From NCBI RefSeq assembly GCF_000735345.1, contig NZ_JMPJ01000026.1, forward strand, positions 62,001 through 126,000: a stretch of 64,000 bases of DNA. Reading direction: 5' to 3'. Positions 7,802 to 16,927 of this stretch are shown piece by piece (within the stretch, counting starts at the first letter, position 1; every line of letters starts with the position of its first letter). Below the pieces are notes generated by a model. The model did not search any database. It was not told the origin of the DNA and saw nothing but the letters and a program-made list of their open reading frames with translations. The translations under genes were made by a program, and so were the position numbers. The stretch is from Ewingella americana ATCC 33852. GTDB taxonomy: Bacteria; Pseudomonadota; Gammaproteobacteria; Enterobacterales; Enterobacteriaceae.

Positions 7802-9445
7802 GTGGCTAATAACCCTCGTGCAGGACAGCCTGCTCAGCAAAGCGATTTAATCAATGTGGCGCAGTTGACGTCACAATATTACGTTCTGCAACCGGACCCG
7901 GCGAACACTGCCCACGCGGTGAAGTTTGGGACTTCCGGCCATCGCGGTAGCGCGTTGCGTCATAGCTTCAACGAAAATCACATTCTGGCGATTGCTCAGG
8001 CGATTGCTGAAGTGCGCAAAGAGCAGGGCACCACGGGTCCTTGCTACGTGGGCAAAGATACCCACGCGCTGTCTGAACCGGCCTTTATTTCCGTGCTGGA
8101 AGTGCTGACGGCCAACGGCGTTGACGTGATTGTGCAGGAAGATAATGGCTACACGCCAACCCCTGCGGTTTCTCACGCTATCCTGACGCACAACCGCAAA
8201 GGCGGCATTTTGGCTGATGGCATCGTCATCACCCCGTCGCACAACCCGCCAGAAGACGGTGGCATCAAGTACAACCCAACCAACGGCGGCCCGGCCGATA
8301 CTGACCTGACGTCAGTTATTGAAAAACGTGCCAATGCGTTGTTGGCGGCCAAGCTGGCTGGCGTTCAGCGTCAGTCTCTCGACGCGGCGTGGAAAAGCGG
8401 CCATCTGCAAGCCGTAGACTTGGTTCAGCCTTATGTCGAAAGCCTTGGCGAAATCGTCGACATGAAGGCGATTCAAAAAGCGGGCTTGAAGCTGGGCGTT
8501 GACCCACTCGGCGGTTCCGGTATCGAATACTGGAAGCGTATTGCCAAGCATTACGAACTCGATCTGACGCTGGTGAACGACTCTGTCGATCAGACGTTCC
8601 GCTTTATGCATCTCGACCACGACGGCGTGATCCGCATGGACTGCTCGTCTGAATCCGCGATGGCGGGCTTGCTGGCGCTGCGCGACAAGTTCGATTTGGC
8701 CTTCGCCAATGACCCAGATTACGACCGCCACGGCATCGTCACTCCTGCGGGTTTGATGAACCCGAACCACTATCTGGCGGTGGCGATCCAATACCTGTTC
8801 CAGCATCGTCCACAGTGGGGCAAAGAGGTCGCCGTCGGTAAAACGCTGGTATCCAGCGCGATGATTGACCGCGTGGTCGAAGACTTGGGCCGCAAGCTGG
8901 TGGAAGTGCCAGTGGGCTTCAAATGGTTCGTTGACGGCCTGTTCGACGGCAGCTTCGGCTTTGGCGGCGAAGAGAGCGCCGGGGCATCCTTCTTGCGTTT
9001 CGACGGCACGCCTTGGTCCACCGACAAAGACGGCATCATCATGTGCCTGCTGGCGGCTGAGATCACCGCCGTCACCGGCAAGAATCCGCAAGAGCACTAC
9101 AATGCGCTGGCGGCTCGCTTTGGTGCGCCAAGCTACAACCGTATTCAGGCTCCTGCGACTCACGCGCAGAAAGCCGCGCTGTCCAAGCTTTCTCCTGAGC
9201 AGGTAAAAGCCGACACGCTGGCCGGTGACCCCATCACCGCCCGCCTGACCAACGCGCCGGGTAACGGGGCTTCCATCGGCGGTCTGAAAGTAATGACCAA
9301 AAATGGCTGGTTCGCCGCACGTCCGTCCGGTACAGAAGAAGCTTACAAAATCTATTGTGAAAGCTTCTTAGGTGCCGAGCACCGCGAAAAAATCGAAAAA
9401 GAAGCCGTGGATATCGTCAGCAAAGTCCTCGCCGACGCCAAGTAA
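7802..9445 (+). CDS. pgm: Phosphoglucomutase (alpha-D-glucose specific)
   Basis: Interconverts glucose 1-phosphate and glucose 6-phosphate, linking glycolysis with glycogen, trehalose and UDP-glucose synthesis. The protein has 547 residues. The active-site phosphoserine is in [11 protein letters not shown] near residue 145. The metal-binding loop is DPDYDRHG near residue 305, the sugar-binding loop is GGEESAG near residue 390, and the phosphate-binding loop is [12 protein letters not shown] near residue 505. Translation starts at GTG with a GGGAG site eight bases before. It is cotranscribed with seqA and is closed by a strong terminator. Confidence 0.98.
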   Translation: MANNPRAGQPAQQSDLINVAQLTSQYYVLQPDPANTAHAVKFGTSGHRGSALRHSFNENHILAIAQAIAEVRKEQGTTGPCYVGKDTHALSEPAFISVLEVLTANGVDVIVQEDNGYTPTPAVSHAILTHNRKGGILADGIVITPSHNPPEDGGIKYNPTNGGPADTDLTSVIEKRANALLAAKLAGVQRQSLDAAWKSGHLQAVDLVQPYVESLGEIVDMKAIQKAGLKLGVDPLGGSGIEYWKRIAKHYELDLTLVNDSVDQTFRFMHLDHDGVIRMDCSSESAMAGLLALRDKFDLAFANDPDYDRHGIVTPAGLMNPNHYLAVAIQYLFQHRPQWGKEVAVGKTLVSSAMIDRVVEDLGRKLVEVPVGFKWFVDGLFDGSFGFGGEESAGASFLRFDGTPWSTDKDGIIMCLLAAEITAVTGKNPQEHYNALAARFGAPSYNRIQAPATHAQKAALSKLSPEQVKADTLAGDPITARLTNAPGNGASIGGLKVMTKNGWFAARPSGTEEAYKIYCESFLGAEHREKIEKEAVDIVSKVLADAK

Positions 9446-9466
9446 TCCCGACCTCTGCTCCAAAAC

Positions 9467-9493
9467 AAAGCGCTGAATCTTCAGCGCTTTTTT
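9467..9493 (+). terminator. Intrinsic terminator of seqA-pgm
   Basis: AAAGCGCTGA and TCAGCGCTTT form a 10-bp stem with a four-base loop, followed by further T residues. It begins about 20 bases after the pgm stop codon. Confidence 0.9.
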
Positions 9494-9530
9494 GCTTTCT
9501 GCGCCTCGTAAAACTCCCTTCTCATAAAAA

Positions 9531-9617
9531 AGATATATCGAAATTGCATATTCGACTTGCTGACGGCTGAAATTCAATCTAGTTTAGATATATCGAAAAC
9601 ACTTCGATATATCTAAA
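9531..9617 (+). promoter_or_regulatory. Operator region of the PadR regulator: perfect 15-bp inverted repeat plus an upstream half-site
   Basis: TTTAGATATATCGAA (9583-9597) and its exact reverse complement (9603-9617) are separated by five bases, 27 bases before the padR start. The core AGATATATCGAA occurs again in direct orientation at 9531-9542. PadR proteins commonly autoregulate through AT-rich palindromes next to their own gene, so this is a probable autoregulatory operator. Function is inferred from symmetry and position. Confidence 0.75.
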
Positions 9618-9643
9618 TAACCCTATTGTTAAGGATTGAATCT

Positions 9644-10345
9644 ATGTTCAGTAAACTGTTCGAAGGCCGCCATAGCGGCCACGGATGCCGCGAAGAGGGG
9701 CATCACCGTCACGGTCATCGCGACCTGCGTCGTGGCGGGCGTCACCATTTTGGCGATCGCGATGAGCGCGGCGAAGGCCGTCGCGGTGGTCGTGGGGAAG
9801 GGCGTCACGGCGAGCGCGTGCAGCGCCTGTTTGAGCACGGTGACCTGCGCCGCGTGCTGCTGGCGCTGGTGGCGAAAAAGCCAAGCCACGGCTATGAGCT
9901 GATTAAAGCGATTGAAGAAGCTTCGTCTGGCCTCTATGTGCCAAGTCCGGGAGTGATTTACCCGACGCTGACCCTGCTGGAAGAGCAAGACTTCCTTGAA
10001 GCCGTCGCTACCGGCAATGGCCGCAAAAGCTACCAAATTACCGAAGCCGGTAAAATCGAGCTGGCGCAGCATCAGGAAGTGGTCGACATCATCTTCGCCC
10101 GTCTGGCTGGTGCAACGCGTCCGCGCGGTGGTAACTTGGCGGAAGGTATCTCCGACGCCATGCATCGCCTGAAACGCGTGCTGCGCGGCAACATGATGCG
10201 CGGCGATTTGAGTGCCGAGCAGGTGGCCCGCGTTAATGCCACACTGGTCAAAGCGGTAGAAAGCATTGAAGCCGAATTCGCCGCCATCGACGCCGAACTG
10301 GCCGCTACGTCTTCTAAAAATGCAAATTCTGAGGAGAAAAAATAA
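9644..10345 (+). CDS. PadR-family transcriptional regulator with His/Arg/Gly-rich N-terminus, NfeR (YqjI)-like
   Basis: A regulator of 233 residues. Residues 1-60 are rich in His, Arg, Gly and Glu (HSGHGCREEGHHRHGHRD and so on), suggesting metal binding. Residues about 62-145 are a PadR winged helix (LRRVLLALVAKKPSHGYELI, then PSPGVIYPTLTLLEEQ). The C-terminal helices should dimerise. The plan matches E. coli NfeR/YqjI, a nickel/iron-responsive repressor, though the N-terminus here has fewer cysteines and more arginines. The nfeF reductase usually next to nfeR is absent; a DUF3861 gene overlaps the stop instead (TAATG). The start ATG has AAGGA about nine bases before. Metal sensing is inferred, not shown. 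Confidence 0.82.
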   Translation: MFSKLFEGRHSGHGCREEGHHRHGHRDLRRGGRHHFGDRDERGEGRRGGRGEGRHGERVQRLFEHGDLRRVLLALVAKKPSHGYELIKAIEEASSGLYVPSPGVIYPTLTLLEEQDFLEAVATGNGRKSYQITEAGKIELAQHQEVVDIIFARLAGATRPRGGNLAEGISDAMHRLKRVLRGNMMRGDLSAEQVARVNATLVKAVESIEAEFAAIDAELAATSSKNANSEEKK

Positions 10346-10656
10346 TGCCGGGTTACCGTTATCGCATCACCGTAGAGCCATTAACTGACAAGCGCGGCGA
10401 GCCGCTGGAAGCCGAAACGCTGGTGTTTGAAGCTGAGAACCACGATGAGATTTTGGGCATTGTGAAGCGTTTGCAGGCGCGGGAAGATTTGGGCTTTGGC
10501 GAAGAGAAAACGGCAGCTTTTGCCGTGGGCTTGAAGCTGTTCTCCGAAACCATGATGGAGAACCGCAAGCATCCGCTGTTCGACCCTCTGCGCACCGCCT
10601 TTAAGGATTTCATGATGCTGCTGAAAACCGGCAAAGTGCGCGAGCGGGAAGAGTAA
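10345..10656 (+). CDS. DUF3861-family small protein
   Basis: A protein of 103 residues, MPGYRYRITVEPLTDKRGEP at the start, rich in acidic and basic residues with no signal peptide or membrane segment. It resembles the DUF3861 family, which has no known function. Its ATG overlaps the padR stop by one base (TAATG), so the two are translationally coupled and probably share the operator upstream. It converges with kdpE, only six bases from its stop, and no terminator is visible between them. Confidence 0.7.
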   Translation: MPGYRYRITVEPLTDKRGEPLEAETLVFEAENHDEILGIVKRLQAREDLGFGEEKTAAFAVGLKLFSETMMENRKHPLFDPLRTAFKDFMMLLKTGKVREREE

Positions 10657-10662
10657 AGCAGG

Positions 10663-11352
10663 TTAGGGCAGGAATCGGTAGCCGACACCCGTTTCAGTCA
10701 ACAGATGGCGCGGACGGGTGGCATCGACTTCCAGCTTCTGCCGCAAATGACCCATATAAATGCGCAGATAGTGGCTGTGCTCGACATAGTTTGGCCCCCA
10801 GACGTGGCTCAATAATTGCCGCTGGGTGATCACTTTTCCGCTGTTAGCCAGCAGCTCCGCCAACAGGCGAAACTCAATCGGCGTCAGGTGTAAATCTTCG
10901 CCATTACGCTGCACGCGCCGATTGACCAAATCCACGCTGACATCAGAGAAACTCACCAACGGGCTTTCCTGATGGCTTCCGGCATGACGTCGCAGCGCCA
11001 CGCGCACCCGCGCCAGCAGCTCGCCAACGCCAAACGGCTTGGTCAGGAAGTCATCGGCACCCGCGTCCAGCGCGGCAATCTTATCTTCTTCACTGGTTCT
11101 GGCCGACAGCACAATCACCGGAATACTGCTCCAGTGGCGCAAATCACGGATGTAATCCAGCCCGTCGCCATCCGGCAAACCGAGATCAAGAATAATCAAA
11201 TCAGGCTTGCGCGTACCGGCCTCAATCAGCCCGCGTTGCAGCGTGTCGCTCTCGAAAACGCGCAAACCTTCCCCCTCCAGCGCGGTTCGAACAAAGCGCC
11301 GGATCTCTTTCTCATCTTCAACAATCAAAATATTAATGGGGGATGAAGTCAC
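10663..11352 (-). CDS. kdpE: KdpE, response regulator of the potassium-transport operon
   Basis: OmpR/PhoB-type response regulator of 229 residues. The receiver domain (about 1-120) has the acidic pair in IVEDEKE, the phospho-acceptor aspartate in LIILDLGLPDGDG near residue 53, and the lysine in FLTKPFG near residue 102. The C-terminal winged helix (about 128-229) includes LTPIEFRLLAELLAN and the wing residues YLRIYMGHLRQKLE. Phosphorylated by KdpD, it activates kdpFABC under K+ limitation or osmotic upshift. Its ATG overlaps the kdpD stop by four bases (ATGA), so the two are coupled. Confidence 0.97.
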   Translation of the reverse strand: MTSSPINILIVEDEKEIRRFVRTALEGEGLRVFESDTLQRGLIEAGTRKPDLIILDLGLPDGDGLDYIRDLRHWSSIPVIVLSARTSEEDKIAALDAGADDFLTKPFGVGELLARVRVALRRHAGSHQESPLVSFSDVSVDLVNRRVQRNGEDLHLTPIEFRLLAELLANSGKVITQRQLLSHVWGPNYVEHSHYLRIYMGHLRQKLEVDATRPRHLLTETGVGYRFLP

Positions 11353-14042
11353 ATTTCCTCAATTATGTCAGTGTCCATTTCTGGCAGTGATTCCAAAGGT
11401 AGGCGGAAGCGGAAGCGTGCGCCGCCGTTAGGGCCATTTTCTGCCCAGATCTCGCCGTCGTGTACCTCAATAATGGCACGACAAATGGCTAATCCCAAGC
11501 CCACGCCGGGGATTGCTGACTCTTTATTACCGCGAGAGAATTTGTCGAAGATGGCGCGCTCGCCGCCGGACATAATTCCCGGCCCGTTATCCCACACTTC
11601 CATCTCCAGCCACTCCTGCTGCGGCGTGGCGCGAATGCCAATGGTTGCCCCCGAACCGGCGTATTTATGGGCATTTTCCAGCAGGTTGATAAACACTCGC
11701 TCAATCAGGCTGCCATCGCAATTGACCAGCAATAGCTCTTCCGGCAGCTCGATTTTGATTTCGTGGCTGCTGAGCACGGTTTCCAGCATGCGCAGCGCGC
11801 TGCCGATGATCTCTTCAACTGACTGCCACTCTTTGCGCAGGTTAAAACCGCCGGACTGAATGCGCGCCATATCCAGCAGGTTGTTCACCAGCCGGGTGGT
11901 GCTGAGGACTTGTTGGCGAATCTGATTAGCCTGCGGCGCGTGTTTCGAGCCTTCGGACGCTAAATCTAACGTCAGAATTTCTGCCTGACCGAACAGCACG
12001 GTAAGCGGCGTGCGCAGGTCGTGGGAGAGGGCGGAGAGCAGCGAGTTGCGCAGCTGTTCGCGCTCGGCGTCCAGCCGGGCACTTTCGGCGCTGGCGGCTA
12101 AATCTAAACGCTCGAGGGCGTTGGCGACCAGCACGGTGAAGGTTTGCAGCAGTCGCTGCTGCTCCGGCACCATCAGCTGGCGCGCGTTGGTCGGCTCAAC
12201 CGCCAGCAGGCCGCGCGACTGGCCGGAGGCCACCAGAGGCAGCAGTTGGTAAGGCACGCCCGCTAGCGTGTCGGTGCCTGCTCCGGCGGGCATCTGCTTG
12301 TCAAAACTCCAGCGCGCAATGGCGTCATCCACCACGATGCTGGCGCCTTCATCGCTGGCTGCCGGAGCCAGACCGCCATTCTCCTGCGGCAGTAAAACGG
12401 CGGTTTTGGCGTGCAGGCTGGAAGAGATAAAGTGGCGGCTGGTCTGGGCAATGGCGTCCGGCGTCAGTGCCTGACTCAGACCTTTCGACATTTCATACAG
12501 ATGCTGGGCGCGCTGTTCGCGGTGGCGGGCAATGCGCGCCTGATAGCGCACCCCGGCGGTAAGATTGCCAATCAGGATGCCGACAATCAGCATCACCGCG
12601 AAGGTCACCAGATACTGCGCGTCGGTGACCGCCAGCGAGCCTCGAGGCTGTACAAAGAACAGGTCGAAGCTGACGACGTTAATCACCGCAGCCAGCGCCG
12701 ACGGCCAGCGGCCATAAAATAGCGCGACAATCACCACGCCGAGCAGGTAAACCATCACTAAGTTGGCCTGATCGAACGCCGGGATCAGCCATTGGGAGAA
12801 CAGGGTGATTAGGGTACAGAGCGCCACGGCCACGGCGCAGCCCTGAAGCTGGCGGCGGAATTTCTCGGCGAAGGTGCGGGCGTCGTGCTCTTTGCGGCTC
12901 TGAATAGCTGGAGCATCTTCCAGCCCGATGATCATCAAATCTAAATCTGGCCCGATGCGCGCCAGCCGATCGGCAAAGGTGCCGCCCACTTTCCAGCGCT
13001 GCTCTTTGCGCCGCCCCATCAGCACCTTGCCCAGACGGTGCTCGCGGGCATAGCGCAGAATGGCTTTCTCTTCTTGCGGATCGGCGAGGGTGGCGGTTTC
13101 CGCTCCCAATTCTTGTGCCAGTTTTAGCGAGCGCAAAATCGCCCGCCGTTGGCCTTCGGGCAGACGGTGCAGGCGCGGGGTTTCGACATACACCGCGTGC
13201 CAGATACAGCCCAGACGCGCCGCCAGCCGCGAGGCGATTCGCACTAATTTTTCATTGCCGCCGCCGTGACCAATGCACAGTAGCAGGGCGTCGCGAGTGT
13301 GCCAGACGCGGTGAACCCCTTGGTCATCGCGGTATTCGCGCATCTGGTCATCAACCCGGTCGGCGGTGCGGCGCAGGGCCAGCTCGCGCAGAGCAATCAG
13401 ATTGCCTTTGCGGAAGAAGTGCTCGATGGCCCGCTCGGCCTGACCGGGAATATAGACTTTGCCCTCTTTCAGGCGTTGGCGCAGCGAGTCCGGCGGCAAG
13501 TCGACCAGCACCACTTCGGTGGCGTCGTCGAACAGTCGGTCAGGGACGGTTTCGCGAATAATAATCCCGGTCACGCCGCTGACCACGTCGTTTAGACTTT
13601 CCAGATGCTGCACGTTGACGGTGGTAAACACGTCGATTCCGGCATCTAAAAGCTCATCAATATCTTGCCAGCGCTTCGGGTGGCGCGAGCCGGTGGCGTT
13701 GCTGTGCGCCAGTTCGTCCATCAGGATCAGGGCAGGGTGGCGGGCGAGGGCGGCGTCGAGATCAAACTCCTGCACTTGACGGCCACGGTGCTGAATGCGT
13801 TTTGGCGGCAGCAGGCTTAGGCCGGGCAGCAGGGCCTCAGTCTCTTTACGCCCGTGGGTTTCCACCACGCCGACCAAAACATCGAGGCCCGTAGCGCGTA
13901 AACGCTGGGCCTCTTGCAACATGGCAAAGGTTTTTCCAACGCCCGCACAGGCACCGAAAAAGACTTTTAATTGACCGCGCGGCTTCTCATTAGCGAGCGC
14001 CAGAAGACTATCCGGGTCGGGGCGTTGTGATTCTTCCACCAT
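11349..14042 (-). CDS. kdpD: KdpD, potassium/osmotic-stress sensor kinase
   Basis: Inner-membrane histidine kinase, 897 residues from the MVEESQRPDP start, which has a GGGA site six bases upstream; ATGs at 14057 and 14054 would add five or four residues. Domains: KdpD sensor domain with a Walker A motif (GACAGVGKT, near 30), a Usp-like domain (about 250-365), four membrane helices (about 400-500), GAF-like region, then HisKA with SHDLRTPLTVL (His near 670) and an ATPase domain with WDNGPGI and GVGLGLAICRA. It phosphorylates KdpE when K+ is scarce. The gap to kdpC is 136 bases and contains a long inverted repeat, whereas kdpC-kdpD is compact in E. coli. Confidence 0.97.
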   Translation of the reverse strand: MVEESQRPDPDSLLALANEKPRGQLKVFFGACAGVGKTFAMLQEAQRLRATGLDVLVGVVETHGRKETEALLPGLSLLPPKRIQHRGRQVQEFDLDAALARHPALILMDELAHSNATGSRHPKRWQDIDELLDAGIDVFTTVNVQHLESLNDVVSGVTGIIIRETVPDRLFDDATEVVLVDLPPDSLRQRLKEGKVYIPGQAERAIEHFFRKGNLIALRELALRRTADRVDDQMREYRDDQGVHRVWHTRDALLLCIGHGGGNEKLVRIASRLAARLGCIWHAVYVETPRLHRLPEGQRRAILRSLKLAQELGAETATLADPQEEKAILRYAREHRLGKVLMGRRKEQRWKVGGTFADRLARIGPDLDLMIIGLEDAPAIQSRKEHDARTFAEKFRRQLQGCAVAVALCTLITLFSQWLIPAFDQANLVMVYLLGVVIVALFYGRWPSALAAVINVVSFDLFFVQPRGSLAVTDAQYLVTFAVMLIVGILIGNLTAGVRYQARIARHREQRAQHLYEMSKGLSQALTPDAIAQTSRHFISSSLHAKTAVLLPQENGGLAPAASDEGASIVVDDAIARWSFDKQMPAGAGTDTLAGVPYQLLPLVASGQSRGLLAVEPTNARQLMVPEQQRLLQTFTVLVANALERLDLAASAESARLDAEREQLRNSLLSALSHDLRTPLTVLFGQAEILTLDLASEGSKHAPQANQIRQQVLSTTRLVNNLLDMARIQSGGFNLRKEWQSVEEIIGSALRMLETVLSSHEIKIELPEELLLVNCDGSLIERVFINLLENAHKYAGSGATIGIRATPQQEWLEMEVWDNGPGIMSGGERAIFDKFSRGNKESAIPGVGLGLAICRAIIEVHDGEIWAENGPNGGARFRFRLPLESLPEMDTDIIEEM

Positions 14043-14074
14043 GTGTTTTCCCATCATAATTTAGAAAGCCGAAC

Positions 14075-14133
14075 GGGCGCAGCATGTTGCATTTTCCGAG
14101 GGGGAATCTCGAAAGGTGCAGCGTGTTGCGCCC
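14075..14133. repeat. Long imperfect inverted repeat between kdpC and kdpD
   Basis: GGGCGCA (14075-14081) pairs with TGCGCCC (14127-14133) around a further partial hairpin. Within it, GCAGC-A/G-TGTTGC occurs twice in direct orientation. There is no T-tract. A transcript stabiliser, partial attenuator or REP-like element are all possible. It would lie between kdpFABC and kdpDE messages and might separate their expression. Confidence 0.5.
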
Positions 14134-14178
14134 TAATCACTGATCCTCTTTAGCGTGAGGACATCTTTATTCGAACCC

Positions 14179-14805
14179 TTACTGCGCTTTCACATTGTCC
14201 AGCGCATGGTTTAACTCAAGTACGTTGACCACGCTCGGGCCGATAAAGCTCGCCAGCGGCGACGAGGTATTATCATCAATCAGTTTATTGACTTGCGCCA
14301 GCGTTAAGCCACGCGCCGTGGCGATGCGCTGGGCCTGCCACTGTGCGGCTTCCACCGAAATTTGTGGGTCAAGGCCGCTGCCCGATGCGGTGACTAAATC
14401 CACCGGAACCTGTGGCGAACTTTGCGGGTTCGCTTTACGCAATGCCGCCACGCGATCCGCCACGGCTTTGTCCAGCGCCGGATTGCTCACCGCCATGTTG
14501 CTGCCGCCGGACGCCATTGGATTATAGGGGGTATCGGATGTCGCCGACGGACGCCCCCAGAAATAGTTGTCGCGAGTGAAGTTCTGACCAATCAGCTCAG
14601 AACCGACAATCACGCCATTGTCACGGATAAGCGAACCTTCAGCGCGGTAGTTGAATACCGCGGTGGAGATCCCGGTGGTGACGAACGGGTAAACCACCCC
14701 GGTCGCCAGCGTCAGCAGCACCGTCATCACAATCGCAGGGCGCAGGTAGCTCATGCGGGTTGGCGCTGGAGCTTGGTTAGCAGACTGAGTACGTAAAACA
14801 GACAT
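14179..14805 (-). CDS. kdpC: KdpC, potassium-transporting ATPase subunit C
   Basis: Single-span membrane subunit of the Kdp K+ pump, 208 residues. The N-terminal helix is at about 22-45 (IVMTVLLTLATGVVYPFVTTG). The conserved periplasmic domain includes GSELIGQNFTRDNYFWGRPSAT near residue 68, NPMASGGSN, and a C-terminal LGLDPQIS-type segment (SGLDPQISVEAA). It stabilises the KdpAB complex and aids K+ transfer. It follows kdpB by 12 bases. E. coli KdpC has 190 residues; the N-terminus here is a little longer. Confidence 0.96.
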   Translation of the reverse strand: MSVLRTQSANQAPAPTRMSYLRPAIVMTVLLTLATGVVYPFVTTGISTAVFNYRAEGSLIRDNGVIVGSELIGQNFTRDNYFWGRPSATSDTPYNPMASGGSNMAVSNPALDKAVADRVAALRKANPQSSPQVPVDLVTASGSGLDPQISVEAAQWQAQRIATARGLTLAQVNKLIDDNTSSPLASFIGPSVVNVLELNHALDNVKAQ

Positions 14806-14817
14806 AGTCTTTATCCC

Positions 14818-16902
14818 TTAACTTAAGTGTAAAACGGTGAGGATCACGTCGATAATCTTGATACCGATAAACGGCACCACCAGACCACCTACGCCATAAA
14901 TCCACAGGTTGCGGCGCAGCAGCGACGCGGCACTCATGGCCTTATAACTCACACCGCGCAACGCCAGTGGGATCAGGAACACAATCACCAAGGCGTTGAA
15001 AATAACTGCCGACATAATGGCCGAGGCAGGGGAGGTCAGGTGCATCACGTTCAGCGCGTTCAGCTGCGGATAAGTTGCCGCGAACGCCGCCGGGATAATG
15101 GCGAAGTACTTCGCCACGTCGTTGGCGATACTGAAGGTGGTCAGCGAACCACGGGTCATCAACATCTGCTTACCGATATGCACCACTTCAATCAGCTTGG
15201 TCGGGTTGGAATCCAAGTCCACCATGTTGCCGGCTTCTTTCGCCGCTTGGGTACCTGAGTTCATCGCCACCGCCACGTCAGCCTGTGCCAGAGCAGGGGC
15301 GTCGTTGGTACCGTCGCCGGTCATCGCCACCAGACGGCCTTCTGACTGGTATTGGCGAATCAGCGCTAGCTTGGCTTCCGGCGTGGCTTCTGACAGGAAG
15401 TCATCCACCCCGGCTTCGGCCGCGATAGCCGCAGCGGTCAGACGGTTGTCACCGGTGATCATCACCGTTTTGATCCCCATCTTACGCAGCTCGGCAAAGC
15501 GCTCTTTAATGCCGCCTTTGACGATGTCTTTCAGCTCAACCACGCCGAGAACGCGCGCGCCTTCAGCCACAACCAGCGGCGTACCGCCTTTGCGAGCCAC
15601 GTTTTCCACCAGACCTTCGATAGCCTGCGGGAAGCTGCCGCCGTTGGTTTCAACGTGACGGCGAATCGCGTCCACCGAGCCTTTACGAATGCTGCGCTCG
15701 CCGATGTTCACGCCGCTCATGCGGGTTTGCGCTGAGAACGGAACAAAGGTGGCGTTCAGCGAATGGATATCGCGTTCGCGAAGGTTAAAGCGCTGTTTCG
15801 CCAGCACCACGATACTGCGGCCTTCCGGCGTTTCGTCCGCCAGCGAGGATAACTGTGCGGCATCGGCCAGTTCCTGTTCCGTCACCTGTGGTGCGGGCAG
15901 GAACTGCGATGCCTGACGGTTACCCAGCGTAATGGTCCCGGTCTTGTCGAGCAGCAGCACGTCAACGTCACCCGCGGCTTCAACAGCACGGCCGCTGGTG
16001 GCAATCACGTTAGCTTCCAGCATGCGGCTCATACCCGCCACGCCGATGGCCGACAGCAGGCCGCCGATGGTGGTAGGGATCAGACACACCAACAGCGCGA
16101 CCAGCACGGTGACGGTGACTGGAACGCCCATGTGGCTGGCGTCAACGCTAAACAGCGAGAACGGATACAGCGTCGCGGTGGCTAAAACGAACACCAGCGT
16201 CAGCGCGACCAGCAGAATGGTCAGAGCCACTTCGTTTGGCGTTTTGCGACGTTTTGCGCCTTCAACCATGGCGATCATTCGGTCAAGGAAGGTGTCGCCT
16301 GGGTTGGCCGTACACTCAACAATCAGCCAGTCAGACAGCACGCGAGTACCGCCGGTGACGGAGGAGAAGTCACCGCCTGACTCACGAATCACCGGCGCGG
16401 ACTCACCGGTAATGGCGCTTTCATCGACTGACGCACCGCCGACCAGCACTTCACCGTCGCACGGCACGGTATCACCGGCTTCGATCAGCACCATGTCGCC
16501 TTTACGCAGGCTGTCGGCGGCCACTTTCACCACCGGAGATTCCGGGCGTGGTTCGTAGATTTTCTTCGCCCAGCTGGTCTTCTGCACGCCTTTCAGGCTC
16601 TGTGCCTGCGCCTTGCTGCGGCCTTCTGCCAATGCTTCGGCAAAGTTGGCGAACAGCACGGTGAACCACAACCACAGCGACACGCTGCCGGTGAATCCGG
16701 CGCTGCCGTCAGTCTGTTTGAACAGAATAGCCAGCCAAATAATAGTGGTCAGAATACTGCCCAGATACACCACGAACATCACCGGGTTACGCCACTGGAC
16801 GCGCGGGTCCAGTTTCTTCACCGAGTCGAGCAGGGCGGTGCGGATCAGGCGCGGTTCAAACAGCGCACGTTGTTTACGAGTCATTTTATTAATCTCACTC
16901 AT
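14818..16902 (-). CDS. kdpB: KdpB, P-type ATPase subunit of the potassium pump
   Basis: Catalytic subunit of KdpFABC, 694 residues. It hydrolyses ATP to drive high-affinity K+ uptake. The phosphorylated aspartate is in [13 protein letters not shown] near residue 318. The dephosphorylation motif is AITGESAPV near 168, and the hinge is [21 protein letters not shown] near 525. Seven or so membrane helices flank the cytoplasmic domains. The first 25 residues are basic ([19 protein letters not shown]). It lies between kdpA and kdpC in the usual order with short gaps. Confidence 0.98.
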   Translation of the reverse strand: MSEINKMTRKQRALFEPRLIRTALLDSVKKLDPRVQWRNPVMFVVYLGSILTTIIWLAILFKQTDGSAGFTGSVSLWLWFTVLFANFAEALAEGRSKAQAQSLKGVQKTSWAKKIYEPRPESPVVKVAADSLRKGDMVLIEAGDTVPCDGEVLVGGASVDESAITGESAPVIRESGGDFSSVTGGTRVLSDWLIVECTANPGDTFLDRMIAMVEGAKRRKTPNEVALTILLVALTLVFVLATATLYPFSLFSVDASHMGVPVTVTVLVALLVCLIPTTIGGLLSAIGVAGMSRMLEANVIATSGRAVEAAGDVDVLLLDKTGTITLGNRQASQFLPAPQVTEQELADAAQLSSLADETPEGRSIVVLAKQRFNLRERDIHSLNATFVPFSAQTRMSGVNIGERSIRKGSVDAIRRHVETNGGSFPQAIEGLVENVARKGGTPLVVAEGARVLGVVELKDIVKGGIKERFAELRKMGIKTVMITGDNRLTAAAIAAEAGVDDFLSEATPEAKLALIRQYQSEGRLVAMTGDGTNDAPALAQADVAVAMNSGTQAAKEAGNMVDLDSNPTKLIEVVHIGKQMLMTRGSLTTFSIANDVAKYFAIIPAAFAATYPQLNALNVMHLTSPASAIMSAVIFNALVIVFLIPLALRGVSYKAMSAASLLRRNLWIYGVGGLVVPFIGIKIIDVILTVLHLS

Positions 16903-16927
16903 TATCAGTTCAACGGGTTACGCGGCA

